NCBI RefSeq assembly: GCF_042684705.1
Contig: NZ_JBHULZ010000040.1
Coordinates: 65,385-129,384 of the forward strand
DNA: 64,000 nt
Direction: 5' to 3'
Source: Mesonia sediminis
GTDB lineage: Bacteria; Bacteroidota; Bacteroidia; Flavobacteriales; Flavobacteriaceae
Under the pieces are notes generated by a model, which saw nothing but the letters and a program-made list of their open reading frames with translations, made no database searches and had not been told where the DNA came from. Position numbers and translations under genes: made by a program. This document shows, piece by piece, positions 8,635 to 17,509 of this stretch (position 1 is its first letter; each line of letters opens with the position of its first letter).

Positions 8635-10026
8635 TTAAGATTCTTTAGATTTTACAATTTGTGCCATTAGTTCGGCTTCTGCACACAACTTACCGTTAGC
8701 ATAGGCATAACCTTGCATATGGCAAATCCCGCGTCTTATGGGTGATATTAAGTCGCACTTAAAAATTAGCGTATCCCCAGGCACTACTTTTTGCTTGAAC
8801 TTAACATTATCTATTTTCATAAAATATGTCAAGTAGTTTTCAGGGTCGGGTACGGTGCTTAAAATTAATATCCCTCCTGTTTGGGCCATGGCCTCTACAA
8901 TTAATACTCCTGGCATAACTGGCGCTCCAGGAAAGTGACCTTTAAAGAACTCTTCATTCATGGTCACGTTTTTAACGCCAGTAACATGGGTTTCACTTAG
9001 TTCAAAAATTTTATCGATAAGCAGCATGGGCTGTCTATGCGGTAACATTTTCATGATTTGATTCACATCCATAAGCGGAGTGGAATTCAAATCGATTTGC
9101 GGAACCTTATTGCGACGTTCTAATTTAATTTTCTTAGCAACCTTCTTGGCAAATTCGGTATTGATTTTATGGCCAGGCTTATTAGCGATTACCTTACCTT
9201 TAATCGGTGTTCCTATTAAGGCTAAATCACCTATTACATCTAATAATTTATGTCTTGCAGCTTCATTTGGGTGGTGTAAAGTAAGGTTGTCAAGAATACC
9301 ATTAGGTTTAACCGATATACTCTCTTTATTAAAAACCTGCTGCAGCTTTCCCATAGTTTCTTGAGATAACTCCTTATCTACATACACAATAGCATTATTT
9401 AAATCGCCACCTCGTATTAGTCCGTTATCTAAAAGCATTTCGATTTCATGTAAAAAACTAAAAGTTCTTGAATCGGCTATTTCTTTTTTAAACTCCTTAA
9501 TGCTATCTATACTGGCGTTTTGAGTCCCTAAAACTTTGGTGCCAAAATCTACCATAGTAGTCACTTGATATTCTTCAGACGGTACAAGCATAATTTCGCT
9601 ACCCGTTTCTTCGTCTTTATAAGAAATAACTTCTTTTACGGTGTAATACTCGCGCTCCTCTTCTTGCTCTTCTATTCCTGCTTCTTCTAAAGCCTCAACA
9701 AAATACTTTGATGAACCATCCATAATAGGTGGCTCACTAGCATTTAATTCAATTAATAAGTTATCAATTTGTAATCCTACACAAGCAGCTAGCACATGTT
9801 CAGAGGTTAGTATCTGCACGCCGTTTTTTTCTAACGAAGTTCCTCGCTGGGTGTTGTTTACATAACTAGCGTCTGCCTCAATAAGCGGTTGACCTTCTAA
9901 GTCTTTACGCTTAAAAACGTACCCGTGACCTGCAGGAGCTGGTTTAAAAGTAAGCTCTACTTCTTTTCCTGTATGCAAGCCCACTCCTTTTAGAGAAACT
10001 TCTCTTTTAATTGTTTGCTGTTTCAT
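8635..10026 (-). CDS. lpxC/fabZ: Bifunctional LpxC deacetylase / FabZ dehydratase
   Basis: The 463-residue protein is a fusion. Residues 1 to about 300 form LpxC, the zinc-dependent UDP-3-O-acyl-GlcNAc deacetylase, with LTSEHVLAA (Glu76-His77) and LHHPNEAARHKLLDVIGDL supplying metal-binding and catalytic residues. Residues from about 315 form the hot-dog-fold FabZ dehydratase with GHFPGAPVMPGVLIVEAMAQ. The fusion is characteristic of Bacteroidota and links lipid A commitment to acyl chain supply. It starts 11 bases after lpxD and is followed after 4 bases by lpxA. Confidence 0.97.
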   Translation of the reverse strand: MKQQTIKREVSLKGVGLHTGKEVELTFKPAPAGHGYVFKRKDLEGQPLIEADASYVNNTQRGTSLEKNGVQILTSEHVLAACVGLQIDNLLIELNASEPPIMDGSSKYFVEALEEAGIEEQEEEREYYTVKEVISYKDEETGSEIMLVPSEEYQVTTMVDFGTKVLGTQNASIDSIKEFKKEIADSRTFSFLHEIEMLLDNGLIRGGDLNNAIVYVDKELSQETMGKLQQVFNKESISVKPNGILDNLTLHHPNEAARHKLLDVIGDLALIGTPIKGKVIANKPGHKINTEFAKKVAKKIKLERRNKVPQIDLNSTPLMDVNQIMKMLPHRQPMLLIDKIFELSETHVTGVKNVTMNEEFFKGHFPGAPVMPGVLIVEAMAQTGGILILSTVPDPENYLTYFMKIDNVKFKQKVVPGDTLIFKCDLISPIRRGICHMQGYAYANGKLCAEAELMAQIVKSKES

Positions 10027-10037
10027 AGTAATAAGGC

Positions 10038-11060
10038 TTAATCTTTAAGCTTTTTTTCAATTTCGTTAATTCTTTTTATAGTAGTGGGTAAATTTTTAAA
10101 ATGTACATAAGATTTATTAAAATCATTATAACCAAGCGCTGGTGAACCTTGCAGTACCTCATCATCATCTACATTTCTACCTATTCCCGTTTGGGCCTGT
10201 ATCTTTACTCTATCTCCAATTTTAATATGGCCTACAATTCCTACTTGCCCCCCAATAAGGCAATGTTTACCTATTTTTGTCGAACCAGCAATTCCTGTTT
10301 GAGCTGCAACAGCGGTATGCTCGCCAATCTCTACATTATGAGCAATTTGTATTTGATTATCAAGCTTAACCCCTTTACGGATAATTGTTGAACCCAAAGT
10401 TGCGCGATCAATGGTTGTTCCTGCACCAACCTCTACATTATCTTCTAAAATTACATTGCCTATTTGAGGTATTTTTTGATACTCTCCTTTTTCATCGGGA
10501 GCAAAACCAAAACCATCTGAACCAATTACAGCCCCTCCGTGGATAACACAATTTTCACCAATAACCGATTCTGAATATATTTTAGCTCCAGCAAATACAA
10601 TACTGTTATCGGCTATACGCACATTATCTCCTATATAGGCGTGCGGATAAATTTTCACCTTATCTCCTATTTGCACATTATTTCCAATATAAGAGAACGC
10701 ACCAATAAACACTTCTTCACCATAACTCGACTGCTCACCAATAAAATGTGGCTGTTCAATTCCAGATTTACTTAATTTTACCTCATTGTAATAAGTAAGC
10801 AACTGTGTAAATGCCTTGTATGCATCGTTTACACGGATTAAAGTAGCGCTCACAGGCTTTTGCAGTTCAAGCGATTTATTCACAATGCAAATACTGGCTT
10901 GTGTGGTATACAAGTACGCTTCATATTTAGGATTAGACAAGAAAGTAAGACTTTCTTCTTTTCCCTCCTCTATTTTCGAAAGACTAGAAACCTCTACCAA
11001 GGGATTACCTTCGACTTCTCCTTCTAATATTTCGGCTATTTGTTGTGCGGTAAATTTCAT
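10038..11060 (-). CDS. lpxD: UDP-3-O-(3-hydroxyacyl)glucosamine N-acyltransferase
   Basis: The 340-residue protein is a full-length LpxD: an N-terminal uridine-binding domain (about 1-100), a hexapeptide beta-helix (about 105-300) and a C-terminal helical tail (INEIEKKLKD). The catalytic His is in NQIQIAHNVEIG, followed by AAQTGIAGS. The enzyme adds the second 3-hydroxyacyl chain in lipid A synthesis. It leads the run lpxD - lpxC/fabZ - lpxA - efp - lpxD-like - NTF2 protein, with a -7 box just upstream. Confidence 0.96.
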   Translation of the reverse strand: MKFTAQQIAEILEGEVEGNPLVEVSSLSKIEEGKEESLTFLSNPKYEAYLYTTQASICIVNKSLELQKPVSATLIRVNDAYKAFTQLLTYYNEVKLSKSGIEQPHFIGEQSSYGEEVFIGAFSYIGNNVQIGDKVKIYPHAYIGDNVRIADNSIVFAGAKIYSESVIGENCVIHGGAVIGSDGFGFAPDEKGEYQKIPQIGNVILEDNVEVGAGTTIDRATLGSTIIRKGVKLDNQIQIAHNVEIGEHTAVAAQTGIAGSTKIGKHCLIGGQVGIVGHIKIGDRVKIQAQTGIGRNVDDDEVLQGSPALGYNDFNKSYVHFKNLPTTIKRINEIEKKLKD

Positions 11061-11065
11061 TCTGA

Positions 11066-11073
11066 CAAAAATA
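11066..11073 (-). promoter_or_regulatory. -7 box upstream of lpxD
   Basis: The minus strand reads TATTTTTG, matching TAnnTTTG, a few bases before the lpxD ATG. The short distance implies a nearly leaderless transcript. No TTG is seen at the ideal -33 spacing, so this is tentative. Confidence 0.4.
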
Positions 11074-11094
11074 TAAAAAATTGTTAATTTCTGA

Positions 11095-12315
11095 TTATTT
11101 TGGATAACAGATATAGTATTTTAAAACCGGAGTGGCCAAAGCTTTTAAATTCAGTTGATCTGAAGCTTCAGTTACGTCTTTTATCTTGTGGTTTTTATAC
11201 ATAATCTTTATGGGGGCTTGGTGATTATCATAAGCCAAATTGCTCACCTTGCCATGAAAAACAAAGTATTCGGCCTCATGTGCCGAAATACCATATTTCT
11301 GCATTAAGTTTTCTTTTTTGGCTGCCATTTTTTTCTTTCCAATAGGTTTATTTTTCAGTTTCACCTTAAGCAAATCTCTATCCAGTAGCATATTACAAAG
11401 ATTTTGCAAAACAAAATCTGGATTATTTTTCCAGGATTTCATTGCAGCCAAAACATCTATATCGTCTAAATTACTAAATCGTTTCAAAACATCGGTACCA
11501 AAGCTTTTCTTGGTAACTGGGGTGTTCAAGAAAAAATGCAGGGCCTCACTGGCGTTTAATTTTTCGCCACGAGCCACCAATTCTTTTGCGCGTTTAAGCA
11601 CACGAATTAACAGTTGCTCGGCTCCTAAACTGGTTTTATGCAAATAAACCTGCCAATACATCAGCCTACGAGCAACCAAAAATTTTTCTACCGAATAAAT
11701 TCCTTTTTGCTCAATTACCAATTCGTCATTGGCTACATTTAACATACTAATAATACGCTCGCTATTAATATTACCCTCTGCCACACCAGTATAAAAGCTA
11801 TCTCGTTTTAAATAATCAAGTCGGTCAATATCCAGTTGACTTGCAATCAATTGTTTGAAAAACTTACGATGGTATTCACCTTTGAAAATTTTGATGGCCA
11901 GCGTTAAACTTTGGTTAAATTCCTTATTTAGAGCTTCCATAAAACGCAAGGAAATCCATTCGTGATCAATGTTTTCTACGATTGAATGTTCCATAGCATG
12001 AGAAAAAGGACCGTGGCCTATATCGTGTAACAGTATCGCAATAAGCAAGGCATTCTCTTCTTCTTCATTTATGGCAACACCTTTAAAACGAAGTACTTCT
12101 ATACTTTTTCGCATTAAATGCATGCAGCCTAAGGCATGATGAAAGCGGGTGTGATGAGCACCTGGGTAAACCAAATAAGACATACCCATTTGCGAAATTC
12201 TGCGCAAGCGTTGAAAGTACGGATGCTCTAAAATATCATAAATACCCTCATTTGGAATAGTAATAAATCCGTAAATTGGGTCGTTAAATATTTTAAGTTT
12301 GTTTGTATTGTTCAA
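11095..12315 (-). CDS. HD-domain phosphohydrolase (dNTPase/SAMHD1-like)
   Basis: The HD-superfamily metal motifs are clear: HTRFHHALG near the N-terminus and, further on, ILLHDIGHGPFSHAME. The domain order and LDYLKRDSFYTGV match the YdhJ/SAMHD1-like HD family, whose members hydrolyse dNTPs or other phosphorylated substrates. I place the start at the TTG at 12315 (406 residues) because NNTNKLKIFNDPIYGFI looks like the family N-terminus; an upstream in-frame start would add about 31 hydrophobic residues with no counterpart and would run into porX. The gene is divergent from porX with only a 34-base gap. Confidence 0.85.
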   Translation of the reverse strand: MNNTNKLKIFNDPIYGFITIPNEGIYDILEHPYFQRLRRISQMGMSYLVYPGAHHTRFHHALGCMHLMRKSIEVLRFKGVAINEEEENALLIAILLHDIGHGPFSHAMEHSIVENIDHEWISLRFMEALNKEFNQSLTLAIKIFKGEYHRKFFKQLIASQLDIDRLDYLKRDSFYTGVAEGNINSERIISMLNVANDELVIEQKGIYSVEKFLVARRLMYWQVYLHKTSLGAEQLLIRVLKRAKELVARGEKLNASEALHFFLNTPVTKKSFGTDVLKRFSNLDDIDVLAAMKSWKNNPDFVLQNLCNMLLDRDLLKVKLKNKPIGKKKMAAKKENLMQKYGISAHEAEYFVFHGKVSNLAYDNHQAPIKIMYKNHKIKDVTEASDQLNLKALATPVLKYYICYPK

Positions 12316-12349
12316 GTAAACGATTTTAATTAAACGCAAATATACATAT

Positions 12350-13897
12350 ATGAATAAAATTAGCATACTCTGGATTGATGATGAAATTGATTTATTAAAA
12401 CCCCACATACTATTTTTAGAAAAAAAAGGATATCAAATTACTACCTGTCAAAGCGGGGCCGAAGCTTTAGAAGAAGTTGCTGTTCATAATTTTGATGTGG
12501 TTCTCTTAGATGAAAATATGCCTGGTATAACCGGATTAGAGACTTTATCTGAAATAAAATCCGTAAAAAACAACTTACCAGTAATTATGATTACCAAAAG
12601 TGAAGAGGAGTATATAATGGAAGAAGCCATTGGAGCCCAAATCGCCGACTACTTAATCAAGCCAGTAAATCCCAACCAAATCTTACTCAGTTTAAAAAAG
12701 ATTTTAGATCATTCTAGATTGATTTCTGAAAAAACCACAGCCAGCTACCAGCAAGAATTTAGAAAAATTGCTATGGATATGAATATGATCAACTCCCACG
12801 AAGAATGGGTAGATTTATATAAAAAACTCGTGTATTGGGAACTGCAGTTAGAGCATATTGAAGACAGCGGGATGATTGAAATTTTAGAGTCTCAAAAAAC
12901 TGAGGCCAACAATCAATTTTTTAAGTTTATTGATAAAAACTATAAAAACTGGCTAAGCGGTGAAGATGCACCAACCTTATCGCATACTTTGTTTCAACAG
13001 AGAATTGCTCCTATTTTAAGCAAAAAACAACCCACCTTGCTTATAGTAATAGACAACCTGCGCTACGATCAATTCAAAAGTATTGAGCCGCTAATAAACA
13101 AATATTTTAAAAAAATACAAGAAGACTCTTTTTATAGTATTCTTCCTACAGCTACGCAATATGCTAGAAATGCTTTGTTCTCTGGGCTCATGCCAGCCGA
13201 TATGCAAAAGCTACACCCCGATTGGTGGCTTAATGACACCGACGAAGGAGGAAAAAACCTTCACGAAAAAGATTTTTTACAAGCACAAATGAAACGCTTA
13301 GGGTTAGATTTTGTCATGGACTATCACAAGATTACCAGTTTAAAAAGTGGTAAAAAGCTGGTTGAGGATTTTAAGCAATTAAAAAACAATGATTTGACGG
13401 CCGTTGTTTACAATTTTGTAGATATGCTATCGCACGCCAAGACAGAAATGGAAGTGATAAAAGAGTTAGCCTCAACCGATAAGTCGTACCGCTCTTTAAC
13501 CGAAAGTTGGTTCAAGAACTCTCCTTTATTAGAAATGATTCAGCGCGCTCAACAAGAAAAGTTCCAGCTCATCATCACAACCGACCATGGAACCATTAAT
13601 GCCAAAAACCCTTCAAAAGTTATTGGCGATAAAAATACCAGTTTAAATTTGCGTTACAAAACCGGCAAGAGTCTTTCTTACCAAGATAAAGAAGTTATCG
13701 CGGTTAAAAACCCGAAAGAATTTGGTTTGCCTAGCATACATATGAGTAGTTCGTTTATTTTTGCGAAGTCTGATTATTTTTTCGCTTATCCTAATAATTA
13801 TAATCATTATGTAAGTTATTACAGAAACACCTACCAGCACGGTGGTGTATCTTTAGAAGAAATGATTATTCCGTTTGCTGTTTTTTCACCCCGATAA
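12350..13897 (+). CDS. porX: PorX, response regulator of the type IX secretion system
   Basis: The 515-residue protein joins an N-terminal receiver domain (about 1-120, acidic pocket IDDE and phospho-acceptor Asp54 in LLDEN, conserved Lys in LIKPV) to a PglZ/alkaline-phosphatase-like C-terminal domain (LLIVIDNLRYDQF, then LIITTDHGTIN). This architecture is that of PorX, which with the PorY kinase and SigP controls type IX secretion genes in Bacteroidota; the PglZ domain has been linked to nucleotide phosphodiesterase activity. It ends 10 bases before tsaE and shares a short intergenic gap with the HD gene. Confidence 0.94.
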   Translation: MNKISILWIDDEIDLLKPHILFLEKKGYQITTCQSGAEALEEVAVHNFDVVLLDENMPGITGLETLSEIKSVKNNLPVIMITKSEEEYIMEEAIGAQIADYLIKPVNPNQILLSLKKILDHSRLISEKTTASYQQEFRKIAMDMNMINSHEEWVDLYKKLVYWELQLEHIEDSGMIEILESQKTEANNQFFKFIDKNYKNWLSGEDAPTLSHTLFQQRIAPILSKKQPTLLIVIDNLRYDQFKSIEPLINKYFKKIQEDSFYSILPTATQYARNALFSGLMPADMQKLHPDWWLNDTDEGGKNLHEKDFLQAQMKRLGLDFVMDYHKITSLKSGKKLVEDFKQLKNNDLTAVVYNFVDMLSHAKTEMEVIKELASTDKSYRSLTESWFKNSPLLEMIQRAQQEKFQLIITTDHGTINAKNPSKVIGDKNTSLNLRYKTGKSLSYQDKEVIAVKNPKEFGLPSIHMSSSFIFAKSDYFFAYPNNYNHYVSYYRNTYQHGGVSLEEMIIPFAVFSPR

Positions 13898-13907
13898 TTT
13901 AAACATT

Positions 13908-14324
13908 ATGAATCTTACCTACACCATTGAGAGCATAGATCAAATTGCCCAACAATTAATTGACAAAATTAAGCAGGAACCACTGCCTATTTTATTTGAA
14001 GGCGAAATGGGGGCTGGTAAAACCACCTTAATTAAAGCTATGGTTAAAGCATTAGATAGCCAGGATCGCGTTTCTAGCCCAACTTTTTCTTTGGTGAATG
14101 AATATCATTCTCCATCGGGACCTATATTTCATTTTGATTTTTACCGTATCAATCACGAAGAAGAAGCTTATGATATTGGTTTCGAAGAATATTTAAACCA
14201 AGATTCTTGGTGCTTTATCGAATGGCCTCAAAAAATCACCAATTTATTACCCGAAAAACATTATCTTATAGAAATTATGAAAAAAAATGAATTTTCTAGA
14301 GCCCTTTTTTTAGACAAAAAATAG
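13908..14324 (+). CDS. tsaE: tRNA threonylcarbamoyladenosine biosynthesis ATPase
   Basis: The 138-residue protein has the TsaE P-loop GEMGAGKTT (residues 32-40), the SSPTFSLVNEY motif and the FIEWPQKI motif. TsaE powers the TsaBD complex that makes t6A37 in ANN-reading tRNAs. I use the ATG at 13908 because MNLTYTIESI is a normal family start, while an earlier in-frame codon would overlap porX. It is probably co-transcribed with porX. Confidence 0.94.
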   Translation: MNLTYTIESIDQIAQQLIDKIKQEPLPILFEGEMGAGKTTLIKAMVKALDSQDRVSSPTFSLVNEYHSPSGPIFHFDFYRINHEEEAYDIGFEEYLNQDSWCFIEWPQKITNLLPEKHYLIEIMKKNEFSRALFLDKK

Positions 14325-14485
14325 CTAAAAAAGGTGAAGTAACTCATTAACAAAAGCTAGTTAACTCATTGATAGGCAGTTGTTTTTTGGCAAAAAAGTT
14401 TGCAAAGGTACGGCAAAGAAAGTTCATGGAAATAAGTTTTTTCTTCCTAGGTTTGTATCAACAAATCACAATAAAACTTATTAAA

Positions 14486-14650
14486 ATGAAAATTAAAAAC
14501 TTTATCTTCGTAGCAGTATCATTAGTATTTTTAGCAACATCTTGTACACCTCAAGCCATTGATGAACACACAACAGAAGACAACATTAAAGGACAAACCG
14601 AAACCACAACAATCGAAAAGAAAGATATTAAAATCCCTTCTAACGGGTAG
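14486..14650 (+). CDS. Very small lipoprotein
   Basis: The 54-residue product has a basic start (MKIKN), a hydrophobic core (FIFVAVSLVFLA) and a lipobox ending at Cys20 (LATSC). After cleavage only about 35 polar residues remain, rich in T, E and K. It is therefore probably an envelope lipoprotein peptide of unknown role. The last 89 bases overlap, in another frame, the next gene. It lies upstream of a four-helix membrane protein and the alanine dehydrogenase. Confidence 0.7.
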   Translation: MKIKNFIFVAVSLVFLATSCTPQAIDEHTTEDNIKGQTETTTIEKKDIKIPSNG

Positions 14651-15107
14651 TTATATTGCCTTAGCAGTAGCGGCAACTCCTTTTATATTTTACTCATACG
14701 AAAGTTTCCCAGATTCAAAAACTTGGGAAACTTTTCTTTTTACTTTTGAGAGCAATTATTATGAAAAGGTAAATGTGAGTATTTGGACCATGATGACCAA
14801 ATTCATTCCTTTATTTCTTTTGATCATCTGGTTTCTTACTTGCAAGCATTGGTGGTATCACGTAATTCTTATCCCTACAGGGATGTTTTTATTTCAGCTC
14901 ATAAGCGTGTTAAACGATGATTTAAGAATCACCGATGAGACCGAGCTTATTTATGTACTCCCCATAATGCTTGCTACCATTCCATTAATTTATCTTATAC
15001 GAGCCCGAATAATTGCGCGCATCAACCCCACCAATCTCGATGAGCTTGAAGCGGATTTAATGCAAGAAAAAACAGTTTGGGAACAATTAAAAGATCTCTT
15101 TAGGTAA
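14562..15107 (+). CDS. Conserved membrane protein of unknown function
   Basis: The product has about four membrane helices (around GSYIALAVAATPFIFY, FIPLFLLIIWFLTC, YHVILIPTGMFLFQLI and LPIMLATIPLIYLI) and an acidic C-terminal tail. The only in-frame ATG before the first helix is at 14562, inside the lipoprotein gene; it adds about 30 polar Q/K-rich residues that look unlike a normal N-terminus. The natural start may instead be a non-standard codon close to KRKILKSLL, or translation may reinitiate near the lipoprotein stop. No family function is recognised. It lies 54 bases before the alanine dehydrogenase. Confidence 0.65.
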   Translation: MNTQQKTTLKDKPKPQQSKRKILKSLLTGSYIALAVAATPFIFYSYESFPDSKTWETFLFTFESNYYEKVNVSIWTMMTKFIPLFLLIIWFLTCKHWWYHVILIPTGMFLFQLISVLNDDLRITDETELIYVLPIMLATIPLIYLIRARIIARINPTNLDELEADLMQEKTVWEQLKDLFR

Positions 15108-15161
15108 TTTTAATAATTATTGCTAGCTTTAGAACTAGTAATCTTTAAGCTATAATCTTTT

Positions 15162-16358
15162 ATGAGTCAGCCTAATACGCCTTTTAGCCACTCCGAATTA
15201 ATTCCGCAAGAAGAAACCCTTGAAATTCAAAAAAAGAAGGGTAAGTTGTTTATAGGCCTGCCGCGTGAAACCTCTTATCAAGAGAAAAGAATATGCTTAA
15301 CTCCAGATGCGGTTGCAGCATTAACGGCACACGGGCACCGGGTTCTAGTTGAGCATAATGCCGGTGCAGATACAAACTTTAGCGATCAAGATTATTCTGA
15401 GGCCGGTGCCGAAATAACCAAAGATACCGCAAAAATTTTTGCATGCCCTACTGTGCTAAAAGTTGAACCTCCCAGCCTTAAAGAGCTCAGTTATATGCAG
15501 CAAAACAGTACATTAATATCGGCTCTTCAACTAAAAACTTTAAATAAAAGTTATTTTGAAAAGTTAAAAGAGAAAAAAATTACGGCATTGGCTTTTGAGT
15601 TTATTCAAGATCATGACGATTCCTATCCTGCCGTTAAAGCGCTTAGTGAAATCGCAGGCACGGGAGCGGTTCTCATTGCATCAGAACTGCTTTCGAAACC
15701 TAAAGGAAATGGTTTATTATTTGGAAATATTAATGGCGTTCCACCAGCCGAGGTGGTCGTAATTGGAGCGGGTACCGTTGGCGAGTTCGCCGGAAAAGCA
15801 GCGCTGGGATTAGGTGCTAATGTGCGTTTTTTCGACAATTCTCTTACCAAGCTCAATGCGCTACAATATAAACTGAGTCGTCCGTTAGCCACTTCTACCC
15901 TACAACCTAAGTATTTACTAAAAGCTTTGAAGCGAGCAGATGTGGTAATCACTGCGGTACGCGGAAATCATCGTGCTCCTATTATCATCAGTCAGACAAT
16001 GGTAGAACAAATGAAACCTGGCTCGGTGATTATTGATGTAAGTATAGATATGGGCGGCTGTGTCGAAACCTCTGAAATCACCAGTCACGATAGCCCTACC
16101 TTTATAAAACACGGTGTTATACATTATGGAGTACCCAATATACCATCTCGATTTGCTCGAACGGCGTCTATAGCATTAAGCAACATTTGCACCCCTTATT
16201 TATTACATATAGCCGAAAACGGAGGCCTAGAAAATACCTTGCGATGTGACAAGGGTTTAAAAAATGGTTTGTATTTTTACCACGGAATTTTAACCAATAG
16301 GTCTATAGCTAATTGGTTTGATTTACCTTATAGAGATATACATTTACTTATTTTTTAA
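15162..16358 (+). CDS. ald: Alanine dehydrogenase family protein
   Basis: The 398-residue protein has the alanine dehydrogenase / transhydrogenase-N fold: an N-terminal domain with GLPRETSYQEKRICLTPDA, then a Rossmann domain with VVVIGAGTVGEFAGKAA and DVSIDMGGCVETSE. Ald interconverts alanine with pyruvate and ammonium using NAD. The N-terminus carries about 25 extra residues before the core, as is usual for the flavobacterial form. It is followed 2 bases later by a DUF4258-type gene. The family is certain; the exact amino acid substrate is inferred. Confidence 0.88.
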   Translation: MSQPNTPFSHSELIPQEETLEIQKKKGKLFIGLPRETSYQEKRICLTPDAVAALTAHGHRVLVEHNAGADTNFSDQDYSEAGAEITKDTAKIFACPTVLKVEPPSLKELSYMQQNSTLISALQLKTLNKSYFEKLKEKKITALAFEFIQDHDDSYPAVKALSEIAGTGAVLIASELLSKPKGNGLLFGNINGVPPAEVVVIGAGTVGEFAGKAALGLGANVRFFDNSLTKLNALQYKLSRPLATSTLQPKYLLKALKRADVVITAVRGNHRAPIIISQTMVEQMKPGSVIIDVSIDMGGCVETSEITSHDSPTFIKHGVIHYGVPNIPSRFARTASIALSNICTPYLLHIAENGGLENTLRCDKGLKNGLYFYHGILTNRSIANWFDLPYRDIHLLIF

Positions 16359-16360
16359 AT

Positions 16361-16732
16361 ATGAAATTAATTACCCGTTTCGCCTATTATTCCGTCGGAT
16401 TGTTTTTTGGAATCATCATTCTTATTTTCTTTTTTAGTGGTAAGCGAACCTCCTGCGACTATTCCCCCAATGATAGAGTGCTTAAAAATATCCGGCAAAA
16501 AAAATTTGTTTATAATTCAGAAACTATCCAACAATTAAGGGCTGCGCAAATAGACACCGCCGATATGCGAAAAGCTTTTCACACCGGGAATGTAGATTTT
16601 GGCGCAAGCAATACGAGTTTAGATTCTTGCAAACTATATGTTATCGATGCTAAAATTGAGCACAATAACTTGAGAATTAAGGTTGAAAATTGTGCTCAAA
16701 AAGCCAAAATAATAGAGGCCGAAATAAAATAA
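16361..16732 (+). CDS. DUF4258-type membrane-anchored protein
   Basis: The 123-residue protein has one N-terminal membrane helix (about residues 9-27), followed by a small periplasmic domain with two or three cysteines (SCDYSPNDRV, LDSCKLYVI, VENCAQKA). The pattern resembles DUF4258-type proteins found next to alanine dehydrogenase in flavobacteria. No activity is known. It starts 2 bases after ald and is likely co-transcribed with it. Confidence 0.7.
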   Translation: MKLITRFAYYSVGLFFGIIILIFFFSGKRTSCDYSPNDRVLKNIRQKKFVYNSETIQQLRAAQIDTADMRKAFHTGNVDFGASNTSLDSCKLYVIDAKIEHNNLRIKVENCAQKAKIIEAEIK

Positions 16733-16807
16733 AAATATGCTATTTGTTTTATAGAAGTATACTCGATTTTTTTTATCATTGTGAACTAAAATAAATGCTT
16801 AAGTATT

Positions 16808-17143
16808 ATGAAAAGAGTCATTGTCGACTATAAGAAATTAACACCAGAAATACTGACTCTCCTGGTTAATAAATACCCCGATGGTTATGATGACAAGCAC
16901 ATCATTACCTTTAAAAATGCCAAAAATGAAACCGTAGAAGCGGTAGAGGTAAAAACCGAGGATGCTATATATTTGGTAAAGGTTAGTACACGTTTAGAAA
17001 ACACTATGGCTAATTTTGAGGAGGATGACTATGAAGATGAAGATTTTGACGAGCCTATTGTAGAGCTAGACAGTAATAACAAAAAAGTAATTGACGATGC
17101 TGAGTTGAAAGAAGAGTTTCCTGATGATGATGAAGAAGAATAA
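16808..17143 (+). CDS. Conserved small acidic protein
   Basis: The 111-residue protein starts MKRVIVDYKKLTPEILTLLVNKYPDGYDD, a compact conserved-looking domain (to about residue 75), and ends in a very acidic tail rich in D and E. It has no membrane segment or signal peptide. I recall similar sequences in flavobacteria without an established function. The acidic tail suggests a protein-protein or nucleic-acid-mimicking role, but this is only inference. It stands alone with its own terminator. Confidence 0.7.
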   Translation: MKRVIVDYKKLTPEILTLLVNKYPDGYDDKHIITFKNAKNETVEAVEVKTEDAIYLVKVSTRLENTMANFEEDDYEDEDFDEPIVELDSNNKKVIDDAELKEEFPDDDEEE

Positions 17144-17159
17144 TTATTCTACATAAATA

Positions 17160-17188
17160 GAAAGCCACCAATTGAGGTGGCTTTTTTT
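17160..17188. terminator. Bidirectional terminator between convergent genes
   Basis: An 8-bp stem (AAGCCACC / GGTGGCTT) with a 6-base loop is flanked by A residues on the left and T residues on the right, between the acidic-protein gene and a convergent membrane-protein gene. Confidence 0.85.
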
Positions 17189-17480
17189 ATTTTACTTCTA
17201 TCGGCTTTGAACGAGATAACCATAAGTACTGGTAACACCACATTAAAGTAAAAGTTGGCAGTACATCTGTATATGGTAAAATCTCCTCTAAAAAAACTAT
17301 GGCAGCTGCCCATTTACCTTTTGTTCCGGGATACATCTCGGTCATTTTTTTAGCAGCAACTGGCGCCCATACAATATCCAAAAAAGGGCCAATACCCGGT
17401 ATAAGCATACTTAACATTCCGATTCCGTCAAAAAGCAAACTTTTTATTAGTAGCTTTTTTTTATTTTTTTGATCTATCAT
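17187..17480 (-). CDS. Small hypothetical membrane protein
   Basis: The 97-residue product has two hydrophobic stretches, about residues 14-36 (LLFDGIGMLSMLIPGIGPFLDIVW) and 60-86, and charged ends. The region GIGPFLDIVWAPVAAKKM resembles the loop of small DUF4112-like membrane proteins, but the match is not strong enough for a family call. It ends at the shared terminator and starts 29 bases after msrA on the same strand. Function is unknown. Confidence 0.6.
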   Translation of the reverse strand: MIDQKNKKKLLIKSLLFDGIGMLSMLIPGIGPFLDIVWAPVAAKKMTEMYPGTKGKWAAAIVFLEEILPYTDVLPTFTLMWCYQYLWLSRSKPIEVK

Positions 17481-17509
17481 AATTGGAAAAATTCAAAAAC
17501 TATACCAGT

